From positions 1 to 64,000 of the forward strand of contig CAMWBY010000012.1 of the NCBI GenBank assembly GCA_947172645.1: a DNA stretch of 64,000 nucleotides, read 5' to 3'. The notes beneath the pieces were generated by a model. It had not been told where the DNA came from. It worked only from the letters and a program-made list of their open reading frames with translations, and did no database searches. This document shows, in pieces, positions 39,535 to 47,780 of the stretch. Each line of letters begins with the position of its first letter. Positions within the stretch are counted from its first letter, which is position 1. This stretch comes from an uncultured Lachnospiraceae bacterium (GTDB lineage: Bacteria; Bacillota; Clostridia; Lachnospirales; Lachnospiraceae). The translations under genes and the position numbers were made by a program.

Positions 39535-41478
39535 CTAACCCCATACTCTGATTCTGTTCATCCCCTGCTTCAATTCCGCAAACGGGCCTGCAAGAACCTG
39601 TCCGCCGCGCTTCTTGCCACAATAGTCCTCATCGAAGACAATCTCTTCCCCGGCAGGCGTCTCATACGCCCCTTCCGTAATCCGGGTCATTCCAAAGGAT
39701 GCGGAATGAAGTACCTTATCCCACTCTTTTAACAAGGCGTCCGATGCGGTAATTTCAAGCCAGGTTGCATTCTCTTCCTCCACAATATGCACCTGCGGGT
39801 CATCTTTGGAAATTTCATATTCATTCTCCCGTTCAAAGTTCTTAGCGCCTTTCAGGTAACAGTTCTGTCCGATATAGGCAGGCTGTTTCACAAGCAGGAA
39901 CATCTCCAGGTCGCCGTTGCCCTGCGCCAGAACCTGTTCAATATATTCCTCCAGAGACACCGTGCTTCCCTGATAGCCTTCCGTCCCATATGTGGACTGT
40001 TCCGTATAAGTCTGCGCCCCGCCTAAGAAGATATTGCGGTACAGCCTGTCGTCGCCGCCGTATACAACCGTGCTGCCTGCCACCTCCGTGGTATGCGGAT
40101 AATGATACGGCGTGGAACGGTCCGGAACCGGCTCTCTGCGCATCGTGCCGCAGCAGAGATTATGGATATATGCCCCGCCCTGCGCAATGTTGTCGAAATT
40201 ATAATCCGATGCAAAAATATTGTTGTCCACCACATACGGGCCATGGGTTACCTCAATCATCAAATCCCTGTCATTGTTATAATAAAGGTTACTGCTCACG
40301 CGCGCGCCCTGCGCCTGCCAGTCAAGCCATGTGCCAAGGGTGCTGTTATGGATATTGTTATGATGAATCTGCACGTCAATCGCCGCATGAAGCTTGATGC
40401 CTGCAATCTCATAACCGAAAAACTCATGCTTCACCGCAATGTTATAAATATGGTTCCCGTATATCTGGCTGAACACGCATCCCATATGGCCAACAATGCC
40501 ATTCTGCCCGCAGTCATAAATCACATTGTTCCTGATAACATGGGAACCGATTGTCTCCTTGCTCCATCCGATATGGCGCGCACGGAAAACCGCCTCCATC
40601 TGATACTGGTATCCCGGTTTTCTGTGTGTCCTCGTACATAGATTATGCCCGGTGGACTCCTCCTTACCTATGCTGATTCCACTGCACTTCGCATCATGGA
40701 TGATATTGTTCTCGATAATCCAGCCTTTGCTCCAGTTGACGCCCAAAAGCCCCGGCTGGTCCGCCGTCGGCGGCGTCCAGGGGCAGGCTGCCTGCGCCAT
40801 CTCGAAACCGGACACCGTGATATAGTTCCTTCCCGTCTTCACCGGATAGAAACAACATTTACGCACATTTATCTCTACAAGCTCTTTGTTCGGGTCCGCC
40901 CCCTGGAAATTGGCGTAAATCGTGGTTGTGTCCTCATCCGTCTCGCAACACCACTGGTACACGGAATCTTCCGGATGAAGAAGCGGCTCCGCATGGTTTG
41001 TCCATGGTGGATTCACGCCCTCCGTGCGCATGACAGGATTCTTCACATCCTCCAGCGTCTCCGCCTCATAAAAAGACTTCCCGTTCAGGTACACATCGCC
41101 CGGATGAAGAATGTCCCCTTCCGGCGCGACAAACCAGTCGCCGCCAAGAATTTCTTTGTAAGGATTATAATTCCCAAACATGCTGTTAGGAAGCGTCGCC
41201 TTCCAGACCGTTCCTTCCACGTTCTCCCAACAGGTAATCCGCTCCGAACCTTTGATGACAACTTTCTCCCCTTCGGCCGCACGGTAAACGATACGGTCAA
41301 ATTCACTGGCCCCGCCATTCTCAGGTTTTACCCATTCCCGGTATTCCCCTTCATGTACAATGACCGTATCTCCCGGCGCCGCAAGCGCCGCCGCCCTGGA
41401 AATCGTCGCGAAAGGCTTTTGTGCACTGCCTTCATTGCTGTCGCAGCCTGTGACAGCCACATGGTATTCTCTTCTCAT
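39535..41478 (-). CDS. GH120-type beta-xylosidase (right-handed beta-helix)
   Basis: 647 residues, no signal peptide, so intracellular. Sequence features match what I recall of Thermoanaerobacterium XylC (GH120): GDTVIVHEGEYREWVKP, VVIKGSERI, YITVSGFEMA, GWIIENNIIHDAKCSGISIGKE and IQIHHN-type coils. The family's catalytic pair is kept: Asp386 in TWLDWQAQG and Glu409 in MIEVTHGP, 23 apart as in XylC. It should cleave xylose from short xylo-oligosaccharides imported by the neighbouring transporter. An N-terminal DUF1565-like segment begins the helix. Confidence 0.88.
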   Translation of the reverse strand: MRREYHVAVTGCDSNEGSAQKPFATISRAAALAAPGDTVIVHEGEYREWVKPENGGASEFDRIVYRAAEGEKVVIKGSERITCWENVEGTVWKATLPNSMFGNYNPYKEILGGDWFVAPEGDILHPGDVYLNGKSFYEAETLEDVKNPVMRTEGVNPPWTNHAEPLLHPEDSVYQWCCETDEDTTTIYANFQGADPNKELVEINVRKCCFYPVKTGRNYITVSGFEMAQAACPWTPPTADQPGLLGVNWSKGWIIENNIIHDAKCSGISIGKEESTGHNLCTRTHRKPGYQYQMEAVFRARHIGWSKETIGSHVIRNNVIYDCGQNGIVGHMGCVFSQIYGNHIYNIAVKHEFFGYEIAGIKLHAAIDVQIHHNNIHNSTLGTWLDWQAQGARVSSNLYYNNDRDLMIEVTHGPYVVDNNIFASDYNFDNIAQGGAYIHNLCCGTMRREPVPDRSTPYHYPHTTEVAGSTVVYGGDDRLYRNIFLGGAQTYTEQSTYGTEGYQGSTVSLEEYIEQVLAQGNGDLEMFLLVKQPAYIGQNCYLKGAKNFERENEYEISKDDPQVHIVEEENATWLEITASDALLKEWDKVLHSASFGMTRITEGAYETPAGEEIVFDEDYCGKKRGGQVLAGPFAELKQGMNRIRVWG

Positions 41479-41620
41479 ATGCTACCTCCCAATCTGTATA
41501 CTTGCTGCTATTGTCCAGTATACTCTATCTTTCCCCGCCGTCTCAAGACGATTATTGAGGGATTTATCTACAAAAATGTGTCTCCTGTCCGGATACCCAA
41601 AAACTTCTCTATCAAGTAAA

Positions 41621-41657
41621 TAAAAAGAGGCTGCCGCTAATTTGCAGCAACCCCTCT
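41621..41657 (-). terminator. Terminator after chemoreceptor gene
   Basis: Minus strand: AGAGG..TTGCTGC pairs with GCGGCAGCCTCT, followed by TTTTTATTT. Uses the same AGAGGCTGCC core as the groEL hairpin. Confidence 0.85.
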
Positions 41658-41696
41658 ATGCCTCCAAACGGACACCCGGTAACAGCTACCCAATGC

Positions 41697-43391
41697 CTAA
41701 ATCACAAACTGCTCCATCAAACCAACCATCGTCTCAACCTGAGTCTTCTGCTCTTCGCTGACCGCCGCTGTCTCCTGCGATGCGGCCGAATTATTGTCCA
41801 CAACAGCGGAAACCTGCTCAACGCTCGCATTCACGTCACGCATACGCTCCGTATCTTGCTTGAGCATCACCACAATCTGCTCCATCTTCTGCGTGGCTTC
41901 CTTCGCCTCCGACATGACTTCATTCATGTTGGATACAGTCTCATCCGCAATCACGATACCCTTATCCATTGCCGTAACCGTCATCTCAATCAATTCCGTC
42001 GTCTTGCCGGCCGCCTTCGCCGATTCATTCGCCAGATTCTTAACCTGTTCCGCCACAACAGCAAAGCCTCTCCCCGCCTCTCCTGCTCTTGCCGCCTCAA
42101 TCGCCGCATTCAACGCCAGGAGATTGGTCTGTGACGCAATATCCTCGATGGCTCCGATAATCGTGCTGATTTGTTCCGAACAATTGCTGATTTCCTGAAT
42201 GGCGTCCTTCAAATCCTGCATCTTCTGGTTACCATTCGCCAGTGTCATACCTGCCTTGGCCGCCATCTTCGCAGATTCTTCCGCCGCCTGGCTGTTATGC
42301 TCCATACTCTTTGTCATATCCTCAAATACGGCAAGCAATTCCGATACCTGGGTAGCCTGCGCCGTACATCCATGCGCCATATCTTCCGCGGCATATGCAA
42401 GCTGCCCGGAACCGCTGTCAATCTGCTTGGAAACATTGCGGATTGTAAGGAGCGTCTCCCGCATCTTCTCGCCTATCTTCTGGAAAGATTCTTTAATCGT
42501 GATAAATTCTCCCACATACTCCTGCTCAATATGGATATTGTAATTCCCGTTTCCCATCTGCTCAAGTATCTGCGTAATTTCTTCCACCATAGCAAGCAGG
42601 TTCCTCTTCATAAAGGCAATGGCGCCAACCATCCTGCCTACTTCGCTCTCGTCCTCCTCCAATTCTAAAGCCGTGCGGAAATTGCCTTCCGCAAGCACCT
42701 CCATCTGCTCCGATACTTTCTGGATTGGCTCTAAGAGTTCTCTCTCGGCGAACCTGATAATCCTGATAAACTGTTTCACAACATAGATAAAGGAGAGTGC
42801 AAACATAAAACCAAAGATAAGCTGTAAAATTTTCATGGCAATCTGCTGACGGTCTTTCCTTGCCAGGATTGTGGCAATCGTCTCGTCCGTCTGCGTATTA
42901 ATTTTCTTCACGGTCTCTCCGTACTCATCACTGAATACGCATGCCTGTGCCGCTTCCAAATCCCCCGCCTGCACATAGTCGATTGCCTCTACCTCCAACG
43001 GGACAAGCCCCTCGGACATACCCGAAATCGAATTCAGGCTTTCCCATTCTTTCTCGGAGATACCGCATGTATGTAATATTTCGATTGCCTTCTCACGGTT
43101 CTGGTCTACATTCAGCTCCTTCATGTAATCATCGTAATACCCATCTTCCCCGGTGGCGGCATAGGACTGTATCTCATACGTCAATGTACGCGAACCGATT
43201 CTGTACTGGTTCAGCGCGGACATCGTATTAAGCTGGGCGCTGTTGATACTTGATGTTCCTATGTTTAACACAATGAAGCCAAGCAGCAGCGCCGCGCCGA
43301 TTCCCACCGCAATAAAAGCCTGGCGAACCAACTTATGAAGTATGGCTGACTGACTTTTATTACCTGATACCTTGTTTTCTTCTTTTCCCAT
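41697..43391 (-). CDS. Methyl-accepting chemotaxis protein
   Basis: 564 residues from the ATG at 43391 with GGGGG upstream. Membrane helices at about 25-47 and 195-220 flank a helical-bundle sensor domain (4HB-like). HAMP follows, then the signalling hairpin [22 protein letters not shown]. It lies between sugar-use genes, so an attractant sugar is plausible. Confidence 0.93.
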   Translation of the reverse strand: MGKEENKVSGNKSQSAILHKLVRQAFIAVGIGAALLLGFIVLNIGTSSINSAQLNTMSALNQYRIGSRTLTYEIQSYAATGEDGYYDDYMKELNVDQNREKAIEILHTCGISEKEWESLNSISGMSEGLVPLEVEAIDYVQAGDLEAAQACVFSDEYGETVKKINTQTDETIATILARKDRQQIAMKILQLIFGFMFALSFIYVVKQFIRIIRFAERELLEPIQKVSEQMEVLAEGNFRTALELEEDESEVGRMVGAIAFMKRNLLAMVEEITQILEQMGNGNYNIHIEQEYVGEFITIKESFQKIGEKMRETLLTIRNVSKQIDSGSGQLAYAAEDMAHGCTAQATQVSELLAVFEDMTKSMEHNSQAAEESAKMAAKAGMTLANGNQKMQDLKDAIQEISNCSEQISTIIGAIEDIASQTNLLALNAAIEAARAGEAGRGFAVVAEQVKNLANESAKAAGKTTELIEMTVTAMDKGIVIADETVSNMNEVMSEAKEATQKMEQIVVMLKQDTERMRDVNASVEQVSAVVDNNSAASQETAAVSEEQKTQVETMVGLMEQFVI

Positions 43392-43480
43392 TGTTTTTCC
43401 CCCAACTGATAAAATAATTGTCGCTGATATCCGGCTATACCGCAAGTTTTCTGTCGCGGACGCCTTCTTCCTTAGTTTTT

Positions 43481-43509
43481 ATTATATCGGCAAAATAACT
43501 TAACATCAA
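43481..43509 (-). promoter_or_regulatory. Promoter of chemoreceptor gene
   Basis: Minus strand: TTGATG (43504-43509), 17-bp spacer, TATAAT (43481-43486). The string GCCGATAT, like a SigD -10, overlaps the -10 box, but the matching TAAA is missing upstream. Confidence 0.7.
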
Positions 43510-43664
43510 GTCTCTGGCAATCTTTTTTTGTATATTTTATCTATTTTCAATACGAAAACTTTCTAAAAAATATTCCCTGCACAGTATTCACCAACCGCCC
43601 CACATATCCGATAAAAACTTTAACAGATACAAGAATCATTCAAATATAAAGGAGGCGGCACGTG

Positions 43665-43910
43665 ATGTCTGTTGAATATGCAATGAAACAGGTTTTAGAT
43701 TCCATGGAAAACTCTGTCAAGCTGCGCAGCCAGGCCAGGGCCGAACGCAGAGCGGAAGAAGCGAAGAATGCAAAGAAGGATTTTGAGCAAAAGCTGATGG
43801 CGGCCGAAGCTGCCAAGACGGAGCTTGACAGCCTGGCCATGAAGGCAAAAGGCGCCCAGGATGCAGTCTTAAGGGACCAGTTGATGGGTTTCATGATGGC
43901 TGGATTTTAA
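43665..43910 (+). CDS. Small Ala/Lys/Glu-rich coiled-coil protein, unknown
   Basis: 81 residues, ATG preceded by AAAGGAGG and a GTG. Almost entirely predicted helix and coiled coil (RAERRAEEAKNAKKDFEQKL), ending in the short hydrophobic MGFMMAGF. I do not recognise the family. The good ribosome binding site and biased composition favour a real gene. Its stop overlaps the convergent flavoprotein gene by 4 bp. Confidence 0.65.
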   Translation: MSVEYAMKQVLDSMENSVKLRSQARAERRAEEAKNAKKDFEQKLMAAEAAKTELDSLAMKAKGAQDAVLRDQLMGFMMAGF

Positions 43911-44524
43911 CGGATGAAATTCGTCCTCTCAAAGGGCTCTTTCTCAGGCAGTCCGTATGCCTCCTTGCCAAGGGCGATGCTTTTCATAAGAAACGCCATA
44001 TTTCTTGCAAGGGTGCGCATACTCTGCAGCCCTTCTGCGTCCTGCTTCGCCTCGCCCGGCGTTCTTCCATGGATGCTGTTCCAATACTGCCCTGACGCAA
44101 CCGGCATACCTGCAATCGTGAAGAACTTATTCAGTTCGTCGAAAGTGGCCGATAACCCTCCTCTGCGGGCGGCGACCACACTTGCGCCGACTTTCATTGT
44201 CTTATCAAAATGCGTACTGTAGAAGAGTCTTGTCAAAAATGCCACCAGCGTCGCATTTGCCGATGCATAATATACCGGGCTTCCCACCACCAGGCCGTCG
44301 CATTCCTCAAATTTCGCCGCCGTCTCGTTTACCAAATCTTCAAACACGCATCTGCCTTTCTGCGCGCAGGCGCCGCAGGCGATGCATCCCCGTATGTCCT
44401 TGTTTCCCACATGAAGAATCTCTGTCTCGATTCCTTCCTGCGCAAAAACTGCCTCCATCTCGTGAAGCGCTACGTATGTATTGCCTGTTGGATGCGGGCT
44501 TCCGTTAATCATCAATACTTTCAT
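43907..44524 (-). CDS. NADPH-dependent FMN reductase / iron-sulfur flavoprotein
   Basis: 205 residues from the ATG at 44524. Flavodoxin-like start MKVLMINGSPHPTGNTYVAL, phosphate-binding, and the Cys cluster CIACGACAQKGRC that marks the Fe-S flavoprotein branch. It reduces FMN or transfers electrons; follows the aldo/keto reductase in the same direction. Confidence 0.85.
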   Translation of the reverse strand: MKVLMINGSPHPTGNTYVALHEMEAVFAQEGIETEILHVGNKDIRGCIACGACAQKGRCVFEDLVNETAAKFEECDGLVVGSPVYYASANATLVAFLTRLFYSTHFDKTMKVGASVVAARRGGLSATFDELNKFFTIAGMPVASGQYWNSIHGRTPGEAKQDAEGLQSMRTLARNMAFLMKSIALGKEAYGLPEKEPFERTNFIR

Positions 44525-44633
44525 GGTCACCATTCCTTTCTTTTTGCATATGCTAAATCCTGTGCCAATATCCATATTAGCACAGGACTGCTTTCTTTGC
44601 CATACATCATGCCTCTTTGGCATGGCCTGCAAT

Positions 44634-45764
44634 TTATCCCTTTAGTTTCGCGCTAAAATCCGCCATTGCCTCCGAAATCTTAATCTGCTGGGGACATACC
44701 GCCTCACAGCTGCGGCATCCGATGCACGCCGAGGGCTGTTTATCCTCCGGCACGGCCGAGAGCGCCATCGGCGCGATAAATCCGCCTCCGGTAAAATTAT
44801 GTTCATTGTATAATTCAATCAATGAAGGAATGTCAATCCCTTTCGGACAATGGCTCGTACAGTACCTGCATGCCGTACAAGGAAGTCTGTCTTGTCTCAC
44901 CATGTCGTCCGCTATGCCAAGCAGCGTCTCCATCTCCGCACTGTTCAGCTTCTTTTCCGTCTCATAAGTCCTTATGTTCTCCTGAAGCTGTTCCATGTTG
45001 GACATGCCCGACAGTGTCACGACCACGCCCTCAATGCTCTGTAAAAACCGGAACGCCCATGCAGGAATGCTTTCATCGGGCCTTAAAGCCGACAGCTTCT
45101 GGGCCTCCGCGTCAGACAGCCTGACAAGCCTTCCGCCGCGCAGCGGTTCCATAACCCATACCGGAATGTTGTATTCTTTTAACAATTCCACCTTCGCCTT
45201 GGCATTCTGGAACGACCAGTCCAGCCAATTGAGCTGTATCTGGCAAAACTCCATCTTCTCCCCGTAAGCGTCCAGAAAACGCTTCATTACGTCATAGCTT
45301 CCATGGGCCGAGAATCCAAGATGACGGATTCTTCCATTCTCCTTCTGCTTCAAAAGATAATCATATATGCCGTATTTCGGGTCCAGATAGGCGTCGATGT
45401 TCATCTCGCACACGTTGTGGAACAGATAAAAATCGAAATATTCCACCTGGCATTTCACAAGCTGTTTCTCGAAAATTTCCTCCACCTTATCCATATTGGA
45501 AAGGTCATAGCCCGGGAATTTCGTCGCCAGGTAAAAACTCTCTCTCGGATATTTAGAAAGGCTACGCCCCATCACTGTCTCCGAATTGCCCTCATGATAT
45601 CCCCATGCAGTGTCATAATAATTGATACCCTTCTCCATGGCGCAGGCAACCATCTCGTCCGCCAACGCCTCGTTGATATCCCCGTCGCTTTCTCCGGTAG
45701 GCAGGCGCATTGCGCCGAAACCTAACGCCGACAATTTTAAATCCTGAAATTCTCTGTAAATCAT
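44634..45764 (-). CDS. Aldo/keto reductase with C-terminal 4Fe-4S ferredoxin domain
   Basis: 376 residues from the ATG at 45764 with GGAGGG upstream. The AKR barrel shows YYDTAWGYHEG (Asp and Tyr of the tetrad), LATKFPG (Lys) and LFHNVCE (His). Two clusters near the C-terminus, CTACRYCTSHCPKG and CIGCRSCEAVCPQQ, bind 4Fe-4S centres. Such fusions are common in gut Clostridia. A second paralogue lies at 53348-54469. Confidence 0.93.
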   Translation of the reverse strand: MIYREFQDLKLSALGFGAMRLPTGESDGDINEALADEMVACAMEKGINYYDTAWGYHEGNSETVMGRSLSKYPRESFYLATKFPGYDLSNMDKVEEIFEKQLVKCQVEYFDFYLFHNVCEMNIDAYLDPKYGIYDYLLKQKENGRIRHLGFSAHGSYDVMKRFLDAYGEKMEFCQIQLNWLDWSFQNAKAKVELLKEYNIPVWVMEPLRGGRLVRLSDAEAQKLSALRPDESIPAWAFRFLQSIEGVVVTLSGMSNMEQLQENIRTYETEKKLNSAEMETLLGIADDMVRQDRLPCTACRYCTSHCPKGIDIPSLIELYNEHNFTGGGFIAPMALSAVPEDKQPSACIGCRSCEAVCPQQIKISEAMADFSAKLKG

Positions 45765-45845
45765 TTTTACCCTCCATTCTACGCTGATGTGCTCCCGGAA
45801 TCTCCCAAACACATAGGAACCACGGGAGTACATACTGTTTTTGTG

Positions 45846-46694
45846 TTACGCGCAACACTTTCCTTTCACGATAATCTCGCCATGGGCATCCGCATCATCC
45901 TGTATGATTTCGCCGACTTCCGGAACTTGTATTTTCCCCGACGCCGGATTCTTGATGCTCATCACCGGCGTGGTAATCACCGCCTCCACTTCCGATTTCT
46001 CAAAACACAAATCCGTGTCAACCATCTCACAATGAATGAGTTTCAGGTTCTTACAGTAGCAAAGAGGCTGCGTACCGATAATCTTACAGTTCTCGAACGT
46101 CACATTCTCACAGTACCATGCCAGATATTCTCCCTTAACGACGCAGTTCCTGACCGTCACATTCTTCGCATGCCAGAACGCATCCTTCGTATCGAAGACG
46201 CAATCCTCAAACACCGAATCCTGAATGTACTGGAAGGAATATTTTCCTTTTAGCTCCACGCCCCGGAAGCGCAGCCTGTCGGAACGCATCATAAAATATT
46301 CGCCCTGCACGCTACAGTCTTTCATCTCGATATCCCGAACGGACCAACCAAATTCCGGTGAAATCACGTCGCATCCGCTCATCTTCACCCGGCTGCACTC
46401 CCGCAGGGCTTTAATCCCGTGCATCTTCGTATCCGTAATCGTAATGTCATCGGAATACCACAATGCCGCGCGGCACAGCTCTGTCATCTCCGAGCCAGTA
46501 ATCTCCAACGTCTGGTCATGCCAGAACGGATAACGCAAATTGAAGAAGCAGTCCGCCACATGCACATCGCTACTTTCCTTTAAAGCGCTCTCGCCGTCCG
46601 CCGGGCCGTCAAAAGAACAATTCTTAAGCGAAACCCCTTTGCTCGCATACAACGCCCGCTCTACATCGAACGTTTCATTTACAATTGTTTTCAT
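45846..46694 (-). CDS. DUF3737-family beta-helix protein
   Basis: 282 residues from the ATG at 46694 with AAGGGAG upstream. Repeated short beta-coils (GVSLKNCSFDGPADGESALKES; VTVRNCVVKGEYLAWYCENVTFENCKIIG) are the right-handed helix of DUF3737 proteins, which have no known role. No signal peptide. Same direction as the reductase downstream (81-bp gap), likely one operon. Confidence 0.85.
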   Translation of the reverse strand: MKTIVNETFDVERALYASKGVSLKNCSFDGPADGESALKESSDVHVADCFFNLRYPFWHDQTLEITGSEMTELCRAALWYSDDITITDTKMHGIKALRECSRVKMSGCDVISPEFGWSVRDIEMKDCSVQGEYFMMRSDRLRFRGVELKGKYSFQYIQDSVFEDCVFDTKDAFWHAKNVTVRNCVVKGEYLAWYCENVTFENCKIIGTQPLCYCKNLKLIHCEMVDTDLCFEKSEVEAVITTPVMSIKNPASGKIQVPEVGEIIQDDADAHGEIIVKGKCCA

Positions 46695-46869
46695 AATTAC
46701 TGCTCCCTTCCTTAATATTCCACCCTGAAACCAAACTTCGCACTTCTTGACGAAATGCCCTCTGGCATGAGTCTTAGAAGTACTTCTCACACTACTATAC
46801 AACATCTTAACACACATCACAAATACCCATGTTGAATGTCTTCATATGCCTCAAAAGTATAATGACGCC

Positions 46870-47607
46870 CTACAATCTGCTATGCACATATCTCTCCCGG
46901 TATTTCCTGGGCGTGTCCCCGGTGTACTGTCGGAACATCTTCGTAAAATAGCTCTGGGAGGAAAAAGCGAAGGCCGCGCTGACCTCGGCACATGAACAGT
47001 CCGAACCAAGCAGCATATTCTGCGCCGCGTTGAGCTTACTTTCCATAATATACTCTGTCACCGTTTTCCCTGTCTCTTTCTTAAAAAGCGAGGACAGGTA
47101 ATCCGGGTTCTTATGCACTCTTTCCGCGATATCCGCCACGCGGATAACCTGGTTCAGATGATGGGAAATATAATCCATGCACTGCATCACCGTCTTGGAA
47201 TAGATTTTCCCTCTTTTCAGATTCGCCATATAGTTTGTAAAATATCCGACAGCTTCCTCATGGAGCGCGCTCACCTCTTCTATGCTCTTACATCTATCCA
47301 TAAGCTGGATATAATAGTCGCTCGAAGTGTACGCTTTCTCACTGTCCATTCCTCCCGTAATCGCAAACCGTATTATGAGAGTCATGGACGCCACGAACAG
47401 ATATTTCATATTCGTCAACGGTTCATCCGACAAATGCCCTTGCTTCCGGGCGCAAAAACCCTGGCGCGCCTCTTCCACCGCCCGGAAATCCCCATCCCGC
47501 ACATGCCGGTACATGCGCATCTCTTCTTCGTAATCACTGTGATGGAAATCATTCTCCCGGTTTACGTGCTCCAGATAGGAAATTTGCTGCGTTATTTTCC
47601 TTCTCAT
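46870..47607 (-). CDS. AraC-family transcriptional regulator
   Basis: 245 residues from the ATG at 47607 (weak ribosome site; a TTG or GTG just upstream is possible). The N-terminal 140 residues are helical, not the common cupin. The C-terminal AraC domain has VIRVADIAERVHKNPDYLSSLFKKETGKTVTEYI and FAFSSQSYFTKMFRQYTGDTPRKYRE. Divergent from the GH3 gene and upstream of DUF3737, so it probably controls one or both. Confidence 0.87.
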   Translation of the reverse strand: MRRKITQQISYLEHVNRENDFHHSDYEEEMRMYRHVRDGDFRAVEEARQGFCARKQGHLSDEPLTNMKYLFVASMTLIIRFAITGGMDSEKAYTSSDYYIQLMDRCKSIEEVSALHEEAVGYFTNYMANLKRGKIYSKTVMQCMDYISHHLNQVIRVADIAERVHKNPDYLSSLFKKETGKTVTEYIMESKLNAAQNMLLGSDCSCAEVSAAFAFSSQSYFTKMFRQYTGDTPRKYRERYVHSRL

Positions 47608-47726
47608 CACCAAGCTGCCCCGGACACAGAAAACATTGCGCCCGCCTTTCTGAAATACTCCGTTCTTATATGTATATTTTATATAAGAATACTATCATTT
47701 TCCCAGGAATTTTTATAGATTAATTC

Positions 47727-47755
47727 TTGGTTTTTTACCATAATCGTTATATAAA
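47727..47755 (+). promoter_or_regulatory. GH3 gene promoter
   Basis: TTGGTT (47727-47732), 17-bp spacer, TATAAA (47750-47755), about 25 bp before the GH3 start. Confidence 0.6.
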
Positions 47756-47780
47756 AAGAATAGAAAGGAAAGGTAAAAGC

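Noticed and set aside
43481-43509. SigD (flagellar) promoter for the chemoreceptor
   Set aside because: GCCGATAT is present, but TAAA at 14-16 bp upstream is absent, while a sigma-A promoter fits perfectly.
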